This document shows, piece by piece, positions 34,303 to 44,435 of a stretch of DNA of 64,000 nucleotides; positions within the stretch are counted from its first letter, which is position 1, and each line of letters starts with the position of its first letter. The notes under the pieces were generated by a model that was not told where the DNA came from, did no database searches, and saw only the letters and a list, made by a program, of their open reading frames with translations. A program made the position numbers and the translations under genes. Origin of the DNA: Bacterioplanes sanyensis (GTDB lineage Bacteria; Pseudomonadota; Gammaproteobacteria; Pseudomonadales; Oceanobacteraceae); contig NZ_BMYY01000001.1 of assembly GCF_014652515.1 (NCBI RefSeq), positions 62,001 through 126,000 on the forward strand, in the 5' to 3' direction.

Positions 34303-34375
34303 GGCGGCCTCCGAATAGGGGTGGAAAACGGCGGCACAGAATAGCAGAAAGGCTCTTTAGCGTCAGGGCGCTACT

Positions 34376-34446
34376 GTGCTGGCCTCAGGTATTAGGGCGC
34401 TGGCCTCAGGTATTAGGGCGCTGGCCTCAGGTATTAGGGTGCTGGC
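34376..34446. repeat. 21-bp tandem repeat (three units) at a gene end
   Basis: Units 34376-34396, 34397-34417 and 34418-34438 (GCGCTGGCCTCAGGTATTAGG with one variant base), plus a partial fourth. On the minus strand each unit carries a TAA, and the last holds the actual stop of the esterase gene, so the 3' end of that gene has been amplified. Confidence 0.92.
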
Positions 34447-35090
34447 TGCAAGGGTGTCAGTCGAGTCGCCAGCCATTTTGCCAGGTCTTTGATTTGGCTG
34501 ATGCCGATTTCATGGCCTTGCGGGTAGCTTTGATAGTCCACCATCAGGCCTTGCTGGCAACACCAATCGGCGCTGTTCAGCCCTAGGCTCTCCGGCACGA
34601 CCTCATCCAGGCTGCCGTGCATCGCCAACAGCGGAATATCTTGCCTTGGAGCGTCTGGCTTGCCGCCCAAATACGTCGACAAACACACCAGTCCAGCAAC
34701 GGCGACGGTACTGGTTAATGCGGCTTGGTAAGCCACCGCACCGCCCTGGGAAAACCCCGCAATGACGATGCGTTCAGCTGGCAGCTCGCAAGAGTCAACC
34801 AAAGCTTGCACTTGCGCTGCGGCTTCCAACAAATGCTGCTGGTTAATCACCCGCTCAGGGGTGGCGGCCAAAATGTCGTACCAGGCTGGCATGGCCAGGC
34901 CACCGTTAATGGTGACAGGGCGCATGGGCGCTTGCGGCAAAATACCACGCAGCCCCGCCAAGCCCGGTTGGCGGCGCAGCAATGGCATTAAGGGTTGTAA
35001 ATCGTTGGCGCTGGCACCTAAGCCATGTAGCCAGATAATAGCGCTGTCACAGGGCTGCTCGGGCTCGTCTAACAAATAGGTCAACGACAT
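34434..35090 (-). CDS. Carboxylesterase/phospholipase-type alpha/beta hydrolase
   Basis: 218 aa, family of carboxylesterase 2/YpfH and acyl-protein thioesterase-like enzymes. IWLHGLGASANDL forms the oxyanion loop, GFSQGGAV the nucleophile elbow, and the Asp and His are in HGSLDEVVP and YPQGHEIG. Cytosolic esterase of unknown substrate. ATG at 35090 has GAGG six bases upstream; the frame extends four codons to a TTG. Its stop lies in the 21-bp repeat. Confidence 0.92.
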   Translation of the reverse strand: MSLTYLLDEPEQPCDSAIIWLHGLGASANDLQPLMPLLRRQPGLAGLRGILPQAPMRPVTINGGLAMPAWYDILAATPERVINQQHLLEAAAQVQALVDSCELPAERIVIAGFSQGGAVAYQAALTSTVAVAGLVCLSTYLGGKPDAPRQDIPLLAMHGSLDEVVPESLGLNSADWCCQQGLMVDYQSYPQGHEIGISQIKDLAKWLATRLTPLQPAP

Positions 35091-35150
35091 AGGCCACCTC
35101 AAAAAAAGGGGCCTATGGTAAAGCGCTGTGGCACCGTCGGGAAGTCGTGG

Positions 35151-36329
35151 TTACAACAGCGCACGGGTGGCATAAGCCACCATCACCCCGAGGTAATTGC
35201 CGATGGCATACCCCAAAATCGCGGCGGCAAAGCCGGGCAAAATAATGTCGCGGTTTTTCAGTGCGCCAGCGATCACCGGAATAAAGGGCACCGACATAAT
35301 GGCCGCCGAGGCGGTGATTAAATACGTATCGGTATCGATGTTTAACCAGCGGCACAACAGCGCTTGCAGCAGCATGGAGCCAATTAAAATAAAAGCAATG
35401 TAGGCAAACAGGCTCATATCCAGCTGAGTAATGATGCTGGTATCTGTCATGGTGCCCATGGTGAAGCAGAACACCAGAATCAAAAACATACCCAGCTGAA
35501 AACTGTTGGCCAGGGCACGTACATAAGGAATAAAAGAGGCGGCCAGACCCAGCGTAGTAATGCCGATGATGGTTAACGTCGATTGCATCGAAGCGGGGAA
35601 CAATCCTGCCAGCAATACGGCTGCAGCCACCACCACACCTGCTAGTAACAATGCTTGCACGGTTTGCCACAGGGTTGAACGTCTCACTAACGCCCGATAG
35701 GCACCTGCGGTTTCATCGGCCATGTGTGAGAACGGATTATCGTCGTGGTAAGCATGCTCACCGTGGCTATCGAACGGGCGTAAGAAGCGGGAAAAAATTG
35801 GCTTGGCCAAGGTCATTACAAACAACAAGAACAGCGCTGATAACAAAATGTCGTAGGTGGTCATGGTGACGAAGATGGCTTCGTCGGCTTCAATGGCGGT
35901 TTTAATCGCCGCCATATTAGGGCCACCGCCGGTATAGGCGCCGACGGACATGCCCGCTACTTGCCAAATCTGAGCAATATGATCTTGGAACAGTAGCGCG
36001 CCAGCGGCGCTGGTGATCATGACGGCCAGCAAGGCAATCAACATGCTTTTGCCGGTATCGCCGGCCATCGACAGCGACGCTTTGACGTCAATGGAAAACA
36101 GCAGCAGTGGCAGCGCTAGGGCGATGGCCACCTCCGACACCTGGCTTTGCAGTGCCAACACTTGTCCATCGGCTAACCAACTGGCCGGCTGCAGCAGGCC
36201 TGAGATTAAAATGCCGCTAGCAAACGACAGCACCACCACGCCGACTTTATCCAGCCATGCAATGCGCTGACACAACAGCACCAGCAACGCGGGCACCAAC
36301 ACTAGGGCGAGAGCGAGAATGACGGTCAC
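35151..36329 (-). CDS. DUF819 family membrane protein
   Basis: 393 aa, about ten TM helices. SVGAYTGGGPNMAAIKTAIEADEAIFV matches the conserved DUF819 signature (GGTxNMxAV in relatives). Function unknown; a transporter role is plausible. GTG start at 36329 with AAGGA 7 nt upstream, which excludes the longer open frame that runs into the next gene. It begins 4 bp after the stop of the D-amino-acid-type PLP enzyme, so the two are coupled; the permease may carry that enzyme's substrate or product. Confidence 0.85.
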   Translation of the reverse strand: MTVILALALVLVPALLVLLCQRIAWLDKVGVVVLSFASGILISGLLQPASWLADGQVLALQSQVSEVAIALALPLLLFSIDVKASLSMAGDTGKSMLIALLAVMITSAAGALLFQDHIAQIWQVAGMSVGAYTGGGPNMAAIKTAIEADEAIFVTMTTYDILLSALFLLFVMTLAKPIFSRFLRPFDSHGEHAYHDDNPFSHMADETAGAYRALVRRSTLWQTVQALLLAGVVVAAAVLLAGLFPASMQSTLTIIGITTLGLAASFIPYVRALANSFQLGMFLILVFCFTMGTMTDTSIITQLDMSLFAYIAFILIGSMLLQALLCRWLNIDTDTYLITASAAIMSVPFIPVIAGALKNRDIILPGFAAAILGYAIGNYLGVMVAYATRALL

Positions 36330-36333
36330 AGAG

Positions 36334-37599
36334 TTATCCTTTTTCAGTAGCGGTGGGGCGTTGGGCGAACTTGGGTGCGGCGGGCGCCGGGTGCTCGGAG
36401 GGCGGGTAGTTAAGCACCGGCCACCACTCATCAATGGCGCCATCGTCGTACACCGCCAGCTCACCAAACTGCAGCAATACCGCCTCGCTTTGACTGGGGC
36501 GGAAGAACATAAAATCATCCATCGCCAATGGGCAATGGTCTGGCAGTTCGTACATTTCCTGGTTACTGGAGTGTCCGAGCACCGACGAGCGCTTAGCCTC
36601 CTTGGGGTAACAAGGGCTGGCCAGCCAATTGCCGCCGTAAATAAAGCACGCTTCCCTACGCAGCAGCCCCAGGCGGCGTAAAACACTTGAAATGCTAGGC
36701 GCCATGGGGATTTCAGGCTGGCTGAAGCGTTTTAATACCGGCGTGGCAATAAAAGCTGCCGGGCTGTGGTGCTCTAGGGTGTCGACGTCAAAATCCGTCG
36801 GTTTTACCAGCGCTGAGGCCACCGACAGCTCGTTTTGCGGGCCTGTGTGCTGATACAGCGGGTAGGTGGTGCTGCCTCCTGTGTTCAAACATAAGTCGTC
36901 TAACGCCTGTTCACCCAGCAGTTGGGTGATGCGCTGACAGAAGCCTTGGTAGCTGGATTGAACCTGAGCCAGGGCCTTCTCTGGGCCACCCAGCCAGCCG
37001 GGGATTTTGGTGATATGTGCTTCGTAACCCATCAGGCCCGCCAGCTGTAGATGCTCGCTGGCGGTAATTTGCTGCACGGCGTGGTCAAAATGCTCATCGC
37101 AGTGAAAGCCGCCGCGATGCAGGCCGACATCGATTTCCAAGCTGATGCGCAGTGTGGTGTTGAGCGAGCGTGCCAGCGCTTCGTATTGTGCCAATCGCTC
37201 TGGGCCGTCGATGAGCCATTGCAGCTGCATATCTGGGTCGAAGCACAGGGATTCCGCACGCCCTTGGTGCCATTGATAAAAGCGCTGAGCCGCCGCCACC
37301 GGCATGGGCTTGCCAAGTAAAATGTCTGCTGCTGGAAACTGCTCCACCAGTTGCATCATAAACGGCAGATGAAAGCACATCAGCCGATTACTGCCTGTGC
37401 GGCGCATGAGGTAATCCAGCAAAGGTACTGACGGCAGTGATTTAGCGACGATGCGATAGGCGAAGCCTTGGTTGATGATATCTAACAGGTGATCAATGTT
37501 GTGATCCAATCGCTGCTTATCGATCACCAACACCGGTCGAGCGATATCTGCGCGCTGCAGCGCCTGGCTGAGCGCTGAAAAATAGGCATTGTCATTCAT
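36334..37599 (-). CDS. DSD1/alanine racemase-fold PLP enzyme (D-threonine aldolase-like)
   Basis: 421 aa. Fold type III PLP enzyme: LVIDKQRLDHNIDHL, then AYRIVAKSLPS with the PLP lysine near residue 53, and the DSD1-type C-terminal region with the HSPAAFIATPVLKR and CPLAMDDFMFFRPSQ segments whose His/Cys residues suit a metal site. Relatives are D-serine dehydratases or D-threonine aldolases; the exact reaction is not determined. AGGA precedes the ATG. First gene of a pair with the DUF819 protein. Confidence 0.87.
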   Translation of the reverse strand: MNDNAYFSALSQALQRADIARPVLVIDKQRLDHNIDHLLDIINQGFAYRIVAKSLPSVPLLDYLMRRTGSNRLMCFHLPFMMQLVEQFPAADILLGKPMPVAAAQRFYQWHQGRAESLCFDPDMQLQWLIDGPERLAQYEALARSLNTTLRISLEIDVGLHRGGFHCDEHFDHAVQQITASEHLQLAGLMGYEAHITKIPGWLGGPEKALAQVQSSYQGFCQRITQLLGEQALDDLCLNTGGSTTYPLYQHTGPQNELSVASALVKPTDFDVDTLEHHSPAAFIATPVLKRFSQPEIPMAPSISSVLRRLGLLRREACFIYGGNWLASPCYPKEAKRSSVLGHSSNQEMYELPDHCPLAMDDFMFFRPSQSEAVLLQFGELAVYDDGAIDEWWPVLNYPPSEHPAPAAPKFAQRPTATEKG

Positions 37600-37873
37600 G
37601 GCCGTGTCCTGCTTGTACCTAGCCTTAACTCAGCACCATAGGCACCGATGGCAACGTCAGGCTGTTTATTATTGTGCTGAGCATAAGGCAGCTTGCTAAT
37701 GGGTCAGCAAAGGATTCGCCTAGGCTCAAAGTTGTACTTTTGTACCATAAACATACCGGCGCGCCAATCTGTGTCACGGATTAATGCTTCGAAGGCAAAG
37801 GTTGGCTGGGCTATGATCGTCGCCGCCATGCGCCAGAGAGTTGAGTTAAAAAGATGAGTCAGAGAAACAGCCA

Positions 37874-39076
37874 ATGAACAAATGGATCGCCCTGGCCGGT
37901 TTGTATGTGGCCCAAGGCTTGCCGCACGGTTTTTTTGGTCAGGCCATGCCGGCCTTGCTGCGCCAGCAAGGGCTGGATTTAACCGTGATTGGCTTATTGT
38001 CGCTGGTGGCGCTGCCCTGGGCGCTAAAAGCCTTGTGGGCGCCTTGGCTCGATCGTGTGAGCTTATATGGCGGCGAATACCGGCGCAGCTGGATATTAGC
38101 GATGAACTACAGCGCCGTGGCCTTGCTGTTGGTGGTGGCCAGCCAGCCGCTGTCGTATTGGATAGCCGACGGCATGCTGGTGTTGGTGGCGTTATTGCTA
38201 CTGCTGAACTTATGCATTGCCACTCAAGACATCGCCACCGATGCGCTAGCGGTGGAGAACATCAGTTATCTGCAACGCGGCCTAGGCAATGCGTTGCAAG
38301 TGGCGGGCTATCGCAGCGGTATGATCATAGCGGGTGGCGGCTTGGTAGTGGCGTTGAGTTACTGGGGCTGGCAAGCCAGCGTATTGTTGTTAGCGGCGCT
38401 GTTGGCCTTGGCAACTTTGCCGCTGTGGTCGTTTCAGCCGCAACCCCATCAGCCCACTCAGGTTTCGGTATGGCAGCAATGGCGACAGTTGATGCAACAA
38501 CCTGGCATTGGGCTGTGGCTGCTGATGGTGATCAGCTACAAAGCCGGCGATGCCTTTGGCACGCAAATGGTCAGGCCGCTGCTGATTGATGCCGGCCTGA
38601 GTTTGGAAGATTTGGGCTGGTTGTTGGGAACCTACGGCTTTGTGGCCGGCTTGTTGGGGGCGGTGTTAGGCGGCTGGTCAATTCGCTACCTAGGGCGCCA
38701 GACAGCGCTGTTGGGCTTTTTAATCTTGGAGGCCTTTGCCCTGTTGAGTTACCTCGGGATCTATGGCCAACCAGCCCCCGATTGGTTGCACATCAGCCTG
38801 GCGGTGGGCCTAGAACATATGGCCGGCGGCATGGCCACGGCGGCGTTGTTTACGGTGATGATGGATTTTTGCCGCCCCTCGCATGAAGCCGCTGACTATG
38901 CGTTGCAAAGCTGTTTGGTGATTGTGGCTGGCCTGTTGGCGTCGGCTCTGTCTGGCGTCAGTGCCAGTCAGCTGGGGTATGATGGGCACTTTGTAGTGGC
39001 AGCGGGTTTGTGTGCATTGGCGCTATGGCCGCTGTGGCGAGTGATTGCCAATGGCCAAATTACAGCCCGTGGCTAA
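37874..39076 (+). CDS. MFS transporter, AmpG-like
   Basis: 400 aa, twelve predicted TM helices. YVAQGLPHGFFGQAMPALLRQQGLDL and LPWALKALWAPWLDR resemble AmpG-type permeases, which import anhydromuropeptides for cell-wall recycling; DIATDALAVE is a family signature. It precedes tusA by 18 bp on the same strand. Confidence 0.85.
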   Translation: MNKWIALAGLYVAQGLPHGFFGQAMPALLRQQGLDLTVIGLLSLVALPWALKALWAPWLDRVSLYGGEYRRSWILAMNYSAVALLLVVASQPLSYWIADGMLVLVALLLLLNLCIATQDIATDALAVENISYLQRGLGNALQVAGYRSGMIIAGGGLVVALSYWGWQASVLLLAALLALATLPLWSFQPQPHQPTQVSVWQQWRQLMQQPGIGLWLLMVISYKAGDAFGTQMVRPLLIDAGLSLEDLGWLLGTYGFVAGLLGAVLGGWSIRYLGRQTALLGFLILEAFALLSYLGIYGQPAPDWLHISLAVGLEHMAGGMATAALFTVMMDFCRPSHEAADYALQSCLVIVAGLLASALSGVSASQLGYDGHFVVAAGLCALALWPLWRVIANGQITARG

Positions 39077-39094
39077 ATGTTTTAAGGAGATCGA

Positions 39095-39346
39095 ATGACC
39101 ATTGATTTACAGCAGGCGGATCAGCAGCTCGACACCCGCGGCTTGTTTTGCCCAGAGCCGGTGATGATGCTGCATAACCAAATTAATGATATGGCGATAG
39201 GCGAAGTGATCGCGGTGGTGGCCACCGATCCTTCCACCGAACGTGACTTTCTTAAGTTTTGTAACTTTCTTGGCCACGAGCTGTTGGCCAGCCAGGAAAG
39301 CGACGGTGAATACCAGTTTTTGATCCGTAAGGGTGAGGAGGAGTAA
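39095..39346 (+). CDS. tusA: Sulfur carrier protein TusA
   Basis: 83 aa. Accepts sulfur from IscS and passes it to the TusBCD relay for 2-thiolation of tRNA U34. The motif RGLFCPEPVMML has Cys19, the same position as the active cysteine in E. coli TusA. AAGGAG 6 nt before the ATG. The roughly 260 bp after the gene hold nothing I recognise. Confidence 0.95.
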   Translation: MTIDLQQADQQLDTRGLFCPEPVMMLHNQINDMAIGEVIAVVATDPSTERDFLKFCNFLGHELLASQESDGEYQFLIRKGEEE

Positions 39347-39607
39347 GGCAGCTCTGAACAGTTCCGCGCTGCTCTGCGCGAGTGCGTCAGGGGTTCAGAA
39401 TAAAGCGGCGAGGGCAGGAAATGGCCAGCCCTTTTCAACATCACCAACGGCGTTGTGAGGGCCTGCCGCCCGCGCTTTAAGGGGAACGCCAGAGAACTCT
39501 AGCCCTGTGTCGCCGATTTTTGCTGTAGCTGGCTAGAGCGCAAACCGGCTTCGGGATCTCGAGCCCTCTGGCGATCCAGAGCGGGCACCGAACGATTTAG
39601 ATGTGCC

Positions 39608-40234
<627 letters not shown>

Positions 40235-40334
40235 TTAAATAAAAAGCGCAGGCGCAGAAAGCTTCATTGCGGTGATCGCGCGCTTGCGGCAGGTGGAAAT
40301 GCGGCTCAGAGCACAGCGATTGGCTAAACAATGC

Positions 40335-40700
40335 TCAAAAAGCGTTCTTTAACCACTCAAACACCAGCGGCTCGCCGCTGGCAGAAATCACATCAAAGCG
40401 ACAGTCCGGCAGCTGCTGGCCATGGTGTTGTTGCAAATAGTGCTCGGCGGTTAAGCGCAATTTGCGTTGTTTGCTGGCGGTAATGCTTTCGGCGCCGCTG
40501 CCGTGGCTGGCTTGCTTGCGGTAGCGCACTTCAACGAACACCAGTACCTCAGCGTCACGCATGATCAAATCGATTTCACCGCCACGAATCTGATAGTTGC
40601 GGGTGACCGGTTTGAGCCCGCGCTGGCGTAAAAACGCTTCCGCCGCAGCCTCTATGTGCTCGCCAAAAGCGCGACGGTTGTTTTTAATCCAATCGAACAC
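40335..40700 (-). CDS. yraN: UPF0102 protein YraN
   Basis: 121 aa, restriction-endonuclease-like fold: GEHIEAAAEAFLRQRG, NYQIRGGEIDLIMRD and LVFVEVRYRK keep the E..GEIDL..VEV..R pattern. Molecular role unclear, possibly nucleic-acid processing. GTG start with GGAGG five bases upstream. Between lpoA and diaA as usual. Confidence 0.95.
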   Translation of the reverse strand: MFDWIKNNRRAFGEHIEAAAEAFLRQRGLKPVTRNYQIRGGEIDLIMRDAEVLVFVEVRYRKQASHGSGAESITASKQRKLRLTAEHYLQQHHGQQLPDCRFDVISASGEPLVFEWLKNAF

Positions 40701-40727
40701 GGCGACCTCCTTATCGCGTGGACATCA

Positions 40728-42551
40728 TTAGGGCGTAACGGCGAGCTGCTCCGGGCGACCTGAGCGAAAGCGCGTACAGCGTGTTTGACGGTGAATGCGC
40801 CGTTGGGCATCCAAATTAAGCGCTCCAGTGCTGGCGAATAATTGGCTGTTGGGGAAGGCCTCCAGCTGCGTCAGGCGCGGTACCAAGCGAAAGGCATCCA
40901 CGCCCATGGCGTACAAGCGTGCGTAGGCGCCCTGGCCGTCGGGCAGGCTGGTTTCGACCTCATCATGCAAGGCTGAATCTTCCAATAGCCAGGGAATGTC
41001 GCAAAACTGAATGCCGTTTAAATCGCGGTCTTTGCTCGGTTGCGGATGACCTGAATACAAGTGTGAGGTGGCATAAACGGGCAAATCGGCGGCAAAGTTA
41101 AACGCCAAGGTGGGTTTTATCTGCCGCGCTTGCTGTGGCAAAGCGACCATAAACACCCAATCCACATCGTCGCGGCGGCGTGGTTCAAACTCAGCTGGGC
41201 GGCGCAGCAAGCGGCGTATGGTCTTAAAGCGTGCCTGACTGTCATCAACGTTGAGCAGGGCGCGAATCTCTGGGTTGTAGTCTTGCAGTCTGGGGTAGGC
41301 GCGGTGTTCGCCAATGCTGCCGCCCAGGGCTTTCCATTCGGCTTCAAAGGCTTGATAGATGCGCTCGCCCCAATCGCCTTGTGGGGTGAGCACCAGTGCC
41401 CGCCGATGGCCGTCTTGCCAGGCTTGAGCGGCAATTTGGCGGGCCTCGTCTTCGGGTGCCAAGCCAAATTGATAGAGGTTTTTGGCGATGACTTCTTGGT
41501 CGCGGTCGCCGTAGTTAAGTGCCAGTGTGGGCAGGGGCAATTGTTGCCGCTGTTGCAAGGCTTGCACATTGAGCTTGTTAAAGGGGCCGACCATGAGTTG
41601 TGAGCCATTCATCAAAGCGCGTTGATACGCAGTATCAATATCACCGACGGTCTGGCTATCTAACACCTGTACATACGGCGTGGCGAAGCCTTTACTGAGC
41701 GAGTCGTAATAAGCCGCCATAAAGCCGTCGCGCACAGCCTTGCCCGACTTGGACAGCGGGCCACTGAGCGGCAGCAGTAAGCTGACTTGTTGCGGTCGAT
41801 TGGCGGCTAAATCGGCCAGCAATGCCAAGCTGCCAGGTAAGGTAACGGCGGCTGGGTGCATTGGGTATTGTTGGCGCCATTGCTCCACGTGTTGCAGGTG
41901 CTCATCTAGGGTGAGCTGCGAGTTTTTGCTGATCGCGGCGAGCTGCAGCCATTGCCCGAAGCGGCTGTCAGGGTAGCGCTCCGCCCAAGACAACAACTCC
42001 AGTTCACTCAACTGCAGCAAGCTCTGCCACAGGGCGTCATGGTTTTGCTGCCAGTAGCTTTCACTTAAAGTTTCGCTGATAAAATCGCGCTCTCGTGCGG
42101 CTTCAAAGAACTTACCTTGCAGCTCGTGCCAGCGTGCTTTGAACAGCCCCAAGCGTTGCTGTTGGTCGTCGTTTAAACGAATGCTGTGATGGCGTAAATA
42201 ATTGAGGTGCTCGGCAGCAGCATCGGCATCGCTGCGATGCAAGGCATAGTCAGCGGATAATAAATGCCAGCGCAGCCTTTGAGCTGAGTTCAGTTCGCTG
42301 CTTTGTAGCAGTTGCAATTGCACCGCGGCATTGCCAAACTCGCCGCTGCTCAGCGCCTGGGCGACGGCGTCCAGCTGCTGATCCACCGATGGCTCGGCTT
42401 CGACGCTGGTCGTTGGCGCCACACTCGGTGAGGTGGCGCAGCCGGGCAATAGTACGATGGTCGGTAACACGGCCAGCAACAACAGACGGCGTGCCGTCGA
42501 CCATGGGTTTCTGACCGGGCCGCTCCCGGCTAACAAAGAGTTTCCTCGCAT
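40728..42551 (-). CDS. lpoA: Penicillin-binding protein activator LpoA
   Basis: 607 aa outer-membrane lipoprotein that stimulates PBP1a. An N-terminal extension precedes a hydrophobic segment ending LLPGC, the lipobox (Cys near 38). A TPR-like N-domain (about 55-270) and a periplasmic-binding-protein-like C-domain from about 275 (QVSLLLPLSGPLSKSGKAVRDGF) follow. The ATG overlaps the divergent rsmI ATG in the tetramer CATG, so each promoter must lie inside the other gene, unless the lipoprotein begins at an internal codon. Confidence 0.94.
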   Translation of the reverse strand: MRGNSLLAGSGPVRNPWSTARRLLLLAVLPTIVLLPGCATSPSVAPTTSVEAEPSVDQQLDAVAQALSSGEFGNAAVQLQLLQSSELNSAQRLRWHLLSADYALHRSDADAAAEHLNYLRHHSIRLNDDQQQRLGLFKARWHELQGKFFEAARERDFISETLSESYWQQNHDALWQSLLQLSELELLSWAERYPDSRFGQWLQLAAISKNSQLTLDEHLQHVEQWRQQYPMHPAAVTLPGSLALLADLAANRPQQVSLLLPLSGPLSKSGKAVRDGFMAAYYDSLSKGFATPYVQVLDSQTVGDIDTAYQRALMNGSQLMVGPFNKLNVQALQQRQQLPLPTLALNYGDRDQEVIAKNLYQFGLAPEDEARQIAAQAWQDGHRRALVLTPQGDWGERIYQAFEAEWKALGGSIGEHRAYPRLQDYNPEIRALLNVDDSQARFKTIRRLLRRPAEFEPRRRDDVDWVFMVALPQQARQIKPTLAFNFAADLPVYATSHLYSGHPQPSKDRDLNGIQFCDIPWLLEDSALHDEVETSLPDGQGAYARLYAMGVDAFRLVPRLTQLEAFPNSQLFASTGALNLDAQRRIHRQTRCTRFRSGRPEQLAVTP

Positions 42552-43410
42552 GACTTCCGCTCAAGTGATTAATGCCGGCACCCTGTATGTGGTGGCCACT
42601 CCGATTGGCAATTTGGCCGACCTTAGCGACCGCGCGCAGGCGGTGTTGGCCGGGGTCGATATCGTCGCTTGCGAGGATACCAGACACACTCAGAAATTAC
42701 TGCAGCACCTGGGGCTGCGCAAAGTGCTGTTATCGGTACACGATCACAATGAGAGCGATCGCATTCAGCAAGTGTTGGAGCACCTGCAGCAAGGGCGCTC
42801 CATTGCCTTGGTTTCTGATGCCGGGACACCGCTGATTTCAGACCCGGGTTACCGCTTGGTGCAGGCATTGGGCGAGCAAAATGTGACCGTGGTGCCTGTG
42901 CCTGGCCCAAGCGCCATTATTACGGCGCTGAGCGCTGCCGGTCTGCCCACCGACCGCTTTACCTTTGAAGGCTTCTTGCCACACAAGCGCGGCGCGCGTG
43001 AAGAAAAACTGCGGGCCTTACAGTACGAAGCCCGCACCTTGGTGTTTTATGAATCCAAGCATCGCATTTTAGAAACCCTGGAGGTCATGCAGGCCGAGCT
43101 GGGCAGTGAACGCCCGGCGGTGGTGGCGCGTGAACTAACCAAAACGTTTGAAACCTTTTATCGCGGGACCTTGGCCTCGGTGAGCTTGGATATCCAGCGC
43201 GACGCTGACCAGCAAAAAGGTGAGTTTGTGGTCATGGTCAGTGGCCATGACAATCCGCCGCCGGCCACCGACATTGATACCGACGCGCTGTTTAAGCTGC
43301 TGTTGCCCGAACTGCCCCCGAAAAAGGCGGCGGCCATTGTTGCCCAGCTGACCGGTGAAAATAAAAAAGCCCTGTATCAAAAAGCACTGGAACTGCAAGG
43401 CAAGGCCTGA
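42550..43410 (+). CDS. rsmI: 16S rRNA (cytidine-1402 2'-O)-methyltransferase RsmI
   Basis: 286 aa. Tetrapyrrole-methylase fold: GTLYVVATPIGNLADLS, DVDIVACEDTRHT-type start, SDAGTPLISDPGYRLV and VVPVPGPSAIITALSAAGL. Adds the 2'-O methyl of m4Cm1402 in 16S rRNA with RsmH. Start chosen at MTSAQVINAGT; the frame opens 39 codons earlier but that region is antisense lpoA. Divergent from lpoA with overlapping starts, as the neighbours are in E. coli but much tighter. Confidence 0.97.
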   Translation: MTSAQVINAGTLYVVATPIGNLADLSDRAQAVLAGVDIVACEDTRHTQKLLQHLGLRKVLLSVHDHNESDRIQQVLEHLQQGRSIALVSDAGTPLISDPGYRLVQALGEQNVTVVPVPGPSAIITALSAAGLPTDRFTFEGFLPHKRGAREEKLRALQYEARTLVFYESKHRILETLEVMQAELGSERPAVVARELTKTFETFYRGTLASVSLDIQRDADQQKGEFVVMVSGHDNPPPATDIDTDALFKLLLPELPPKKAAAIVAQLTGENKKALYQKALELQGKA

Positions 43411-43432
43411 TAAAAGTCCGCGGTTTTCTTTG

Positions 43433-43456
43433 GCCTGGCAGCGGCTGTCAGGCTTT
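43433..43456 (+). terminator. Candidate terminator after rsmI
   Basis: GCCTGGCAG / CTGTCAGGC stem, 3-nt loop, then TTTCT; 22 nt after the stop. Confidence 0.5.
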
Positions 43457-43472
43457 CTCCTTTGAGGTTGTT

Positions 43473-44396
43473 ATGAATCATCATCCCTTGCGCTTTCACT
43501 TGGTGCTGCTGGTGGCCATGGCCATTTGGGGCAGCAGTTTTGTCGCTATGAAGCTGGTGGTGACCGAGTTGTCGCCGATGGTGGCGGTATTTTTGCGCAT
43601 GTGCATCGGTCTGGCGGCTTTTACCCTGATGGCTCGCTGGGTGCTGAAGGGCTTTGAGTACCGCGCCGGAGACTGGAAGTATTTGGGTGCCATGGCGCTG
43701 ATGGAGCCTTGTTTGTACTTTATTTTTGAATCGTGGGCGCTGCAGTACACCAGTGCTAGCCAGGCGGGCATGATTACCGCATTGCTGCCCTTAATGGTGG
43801 CGGTATCGGCCTGGTGGCTGTTCACTGAAAAAGTGCTGATGCGCCAATGGCTGGGGTTTGCAGTGGCACTGGTCGGCGTGATTTGGATGACGGTCGGCGG
43901 CGCCAGCACCGAGCAAGCGCCGAACCCGCTGTTAGGCAACTTTCTGGAGTTGCTGGCCATGGTGGCGGCGACGGCCTACACCTTGCTCATTAAGCATTTG
44001 ACCAGTCGCTACTCGGCGCTGTTTTTGACCGCCATGCAATCTTTGATTGGCTGCGTGTTCTTCTTGCCATTGGCGCTGCTGTCGCCTTGGCCTGCGGCCA
44101 TCAGCATGGAGGTATGGGCGACCTTGTTGTACTTGGGGGTGATCGTTACCCTGGGTGGCTATGGCCTGTATAACTATTCACTGAGTCACGTGAAAACTAC
44201 GGTAGCGGCGGGCTATGTGAATCTCATCCCGGCATTTGGGGTTTTATTTGCTGTGCTGTTGCTGGGGGATCAGCTCACGATTGGGCAATGGGCCGGCGTG
44301 GCGCTGATTTTTGCTGGCGTGTATCTGAGTCGTGAGCACAAACCTGTGCCGGAGCCGACGGCGGATGTGGACCCGCCACCGATCACTCCGGGTTGA
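43473..44396 (+). CDS. EamA-family (DMT) transporter
   Basis: 307 aa, ten TM helices, starting LVAMAIWGSSFVAMKLVV as in EamA exporters. Substrate unknown. Pro-rich C-terminal tail. It lies between rsmI and rnpB, which are adjacent in many pseudomonad-like genomes, so it may be an insertion in an old neighbourhood. No divergent regulator next to this copy. Confidence 0.92.
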   Translation: MNHHPLRFHLVLLVAMAIWGSSFVAMKLVVTELSPMVAVFLRMCIGLAAFTLMARWVLKGFEYRAGDWKYLGAMALMEPCLYFIFESWALQYTSASQAGMITALLPLMVAVSAWWLFTEKVLMRQWLGFAVALVGVIWMTVGGASTEQAPNPLLGNFLELLAMVAATAYTLLIKHLTSRYSALFLTAMQSLIGCVFFLPLALLSPWPAAISMEVWATLLYLGVIVTLGGYGLYNYSLSHVKTTVAAGYVNLIPAFGVLFAVLLLGDQLTIGQWAGVALIFAGVYLSREHKPVPEPTADVDPPPITPG

Positions 44397-44435
44397 GCAA
44401 ATGCCAGGTTGAGAAAATGCAGGGTGGAGCAAAGA

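Noticed and set aside
37882-38589. 235-codon frame within the AmpG-like gene
   Set aside because: Shadow frame of a high-GC membrane protein gene, with no family resemblance.
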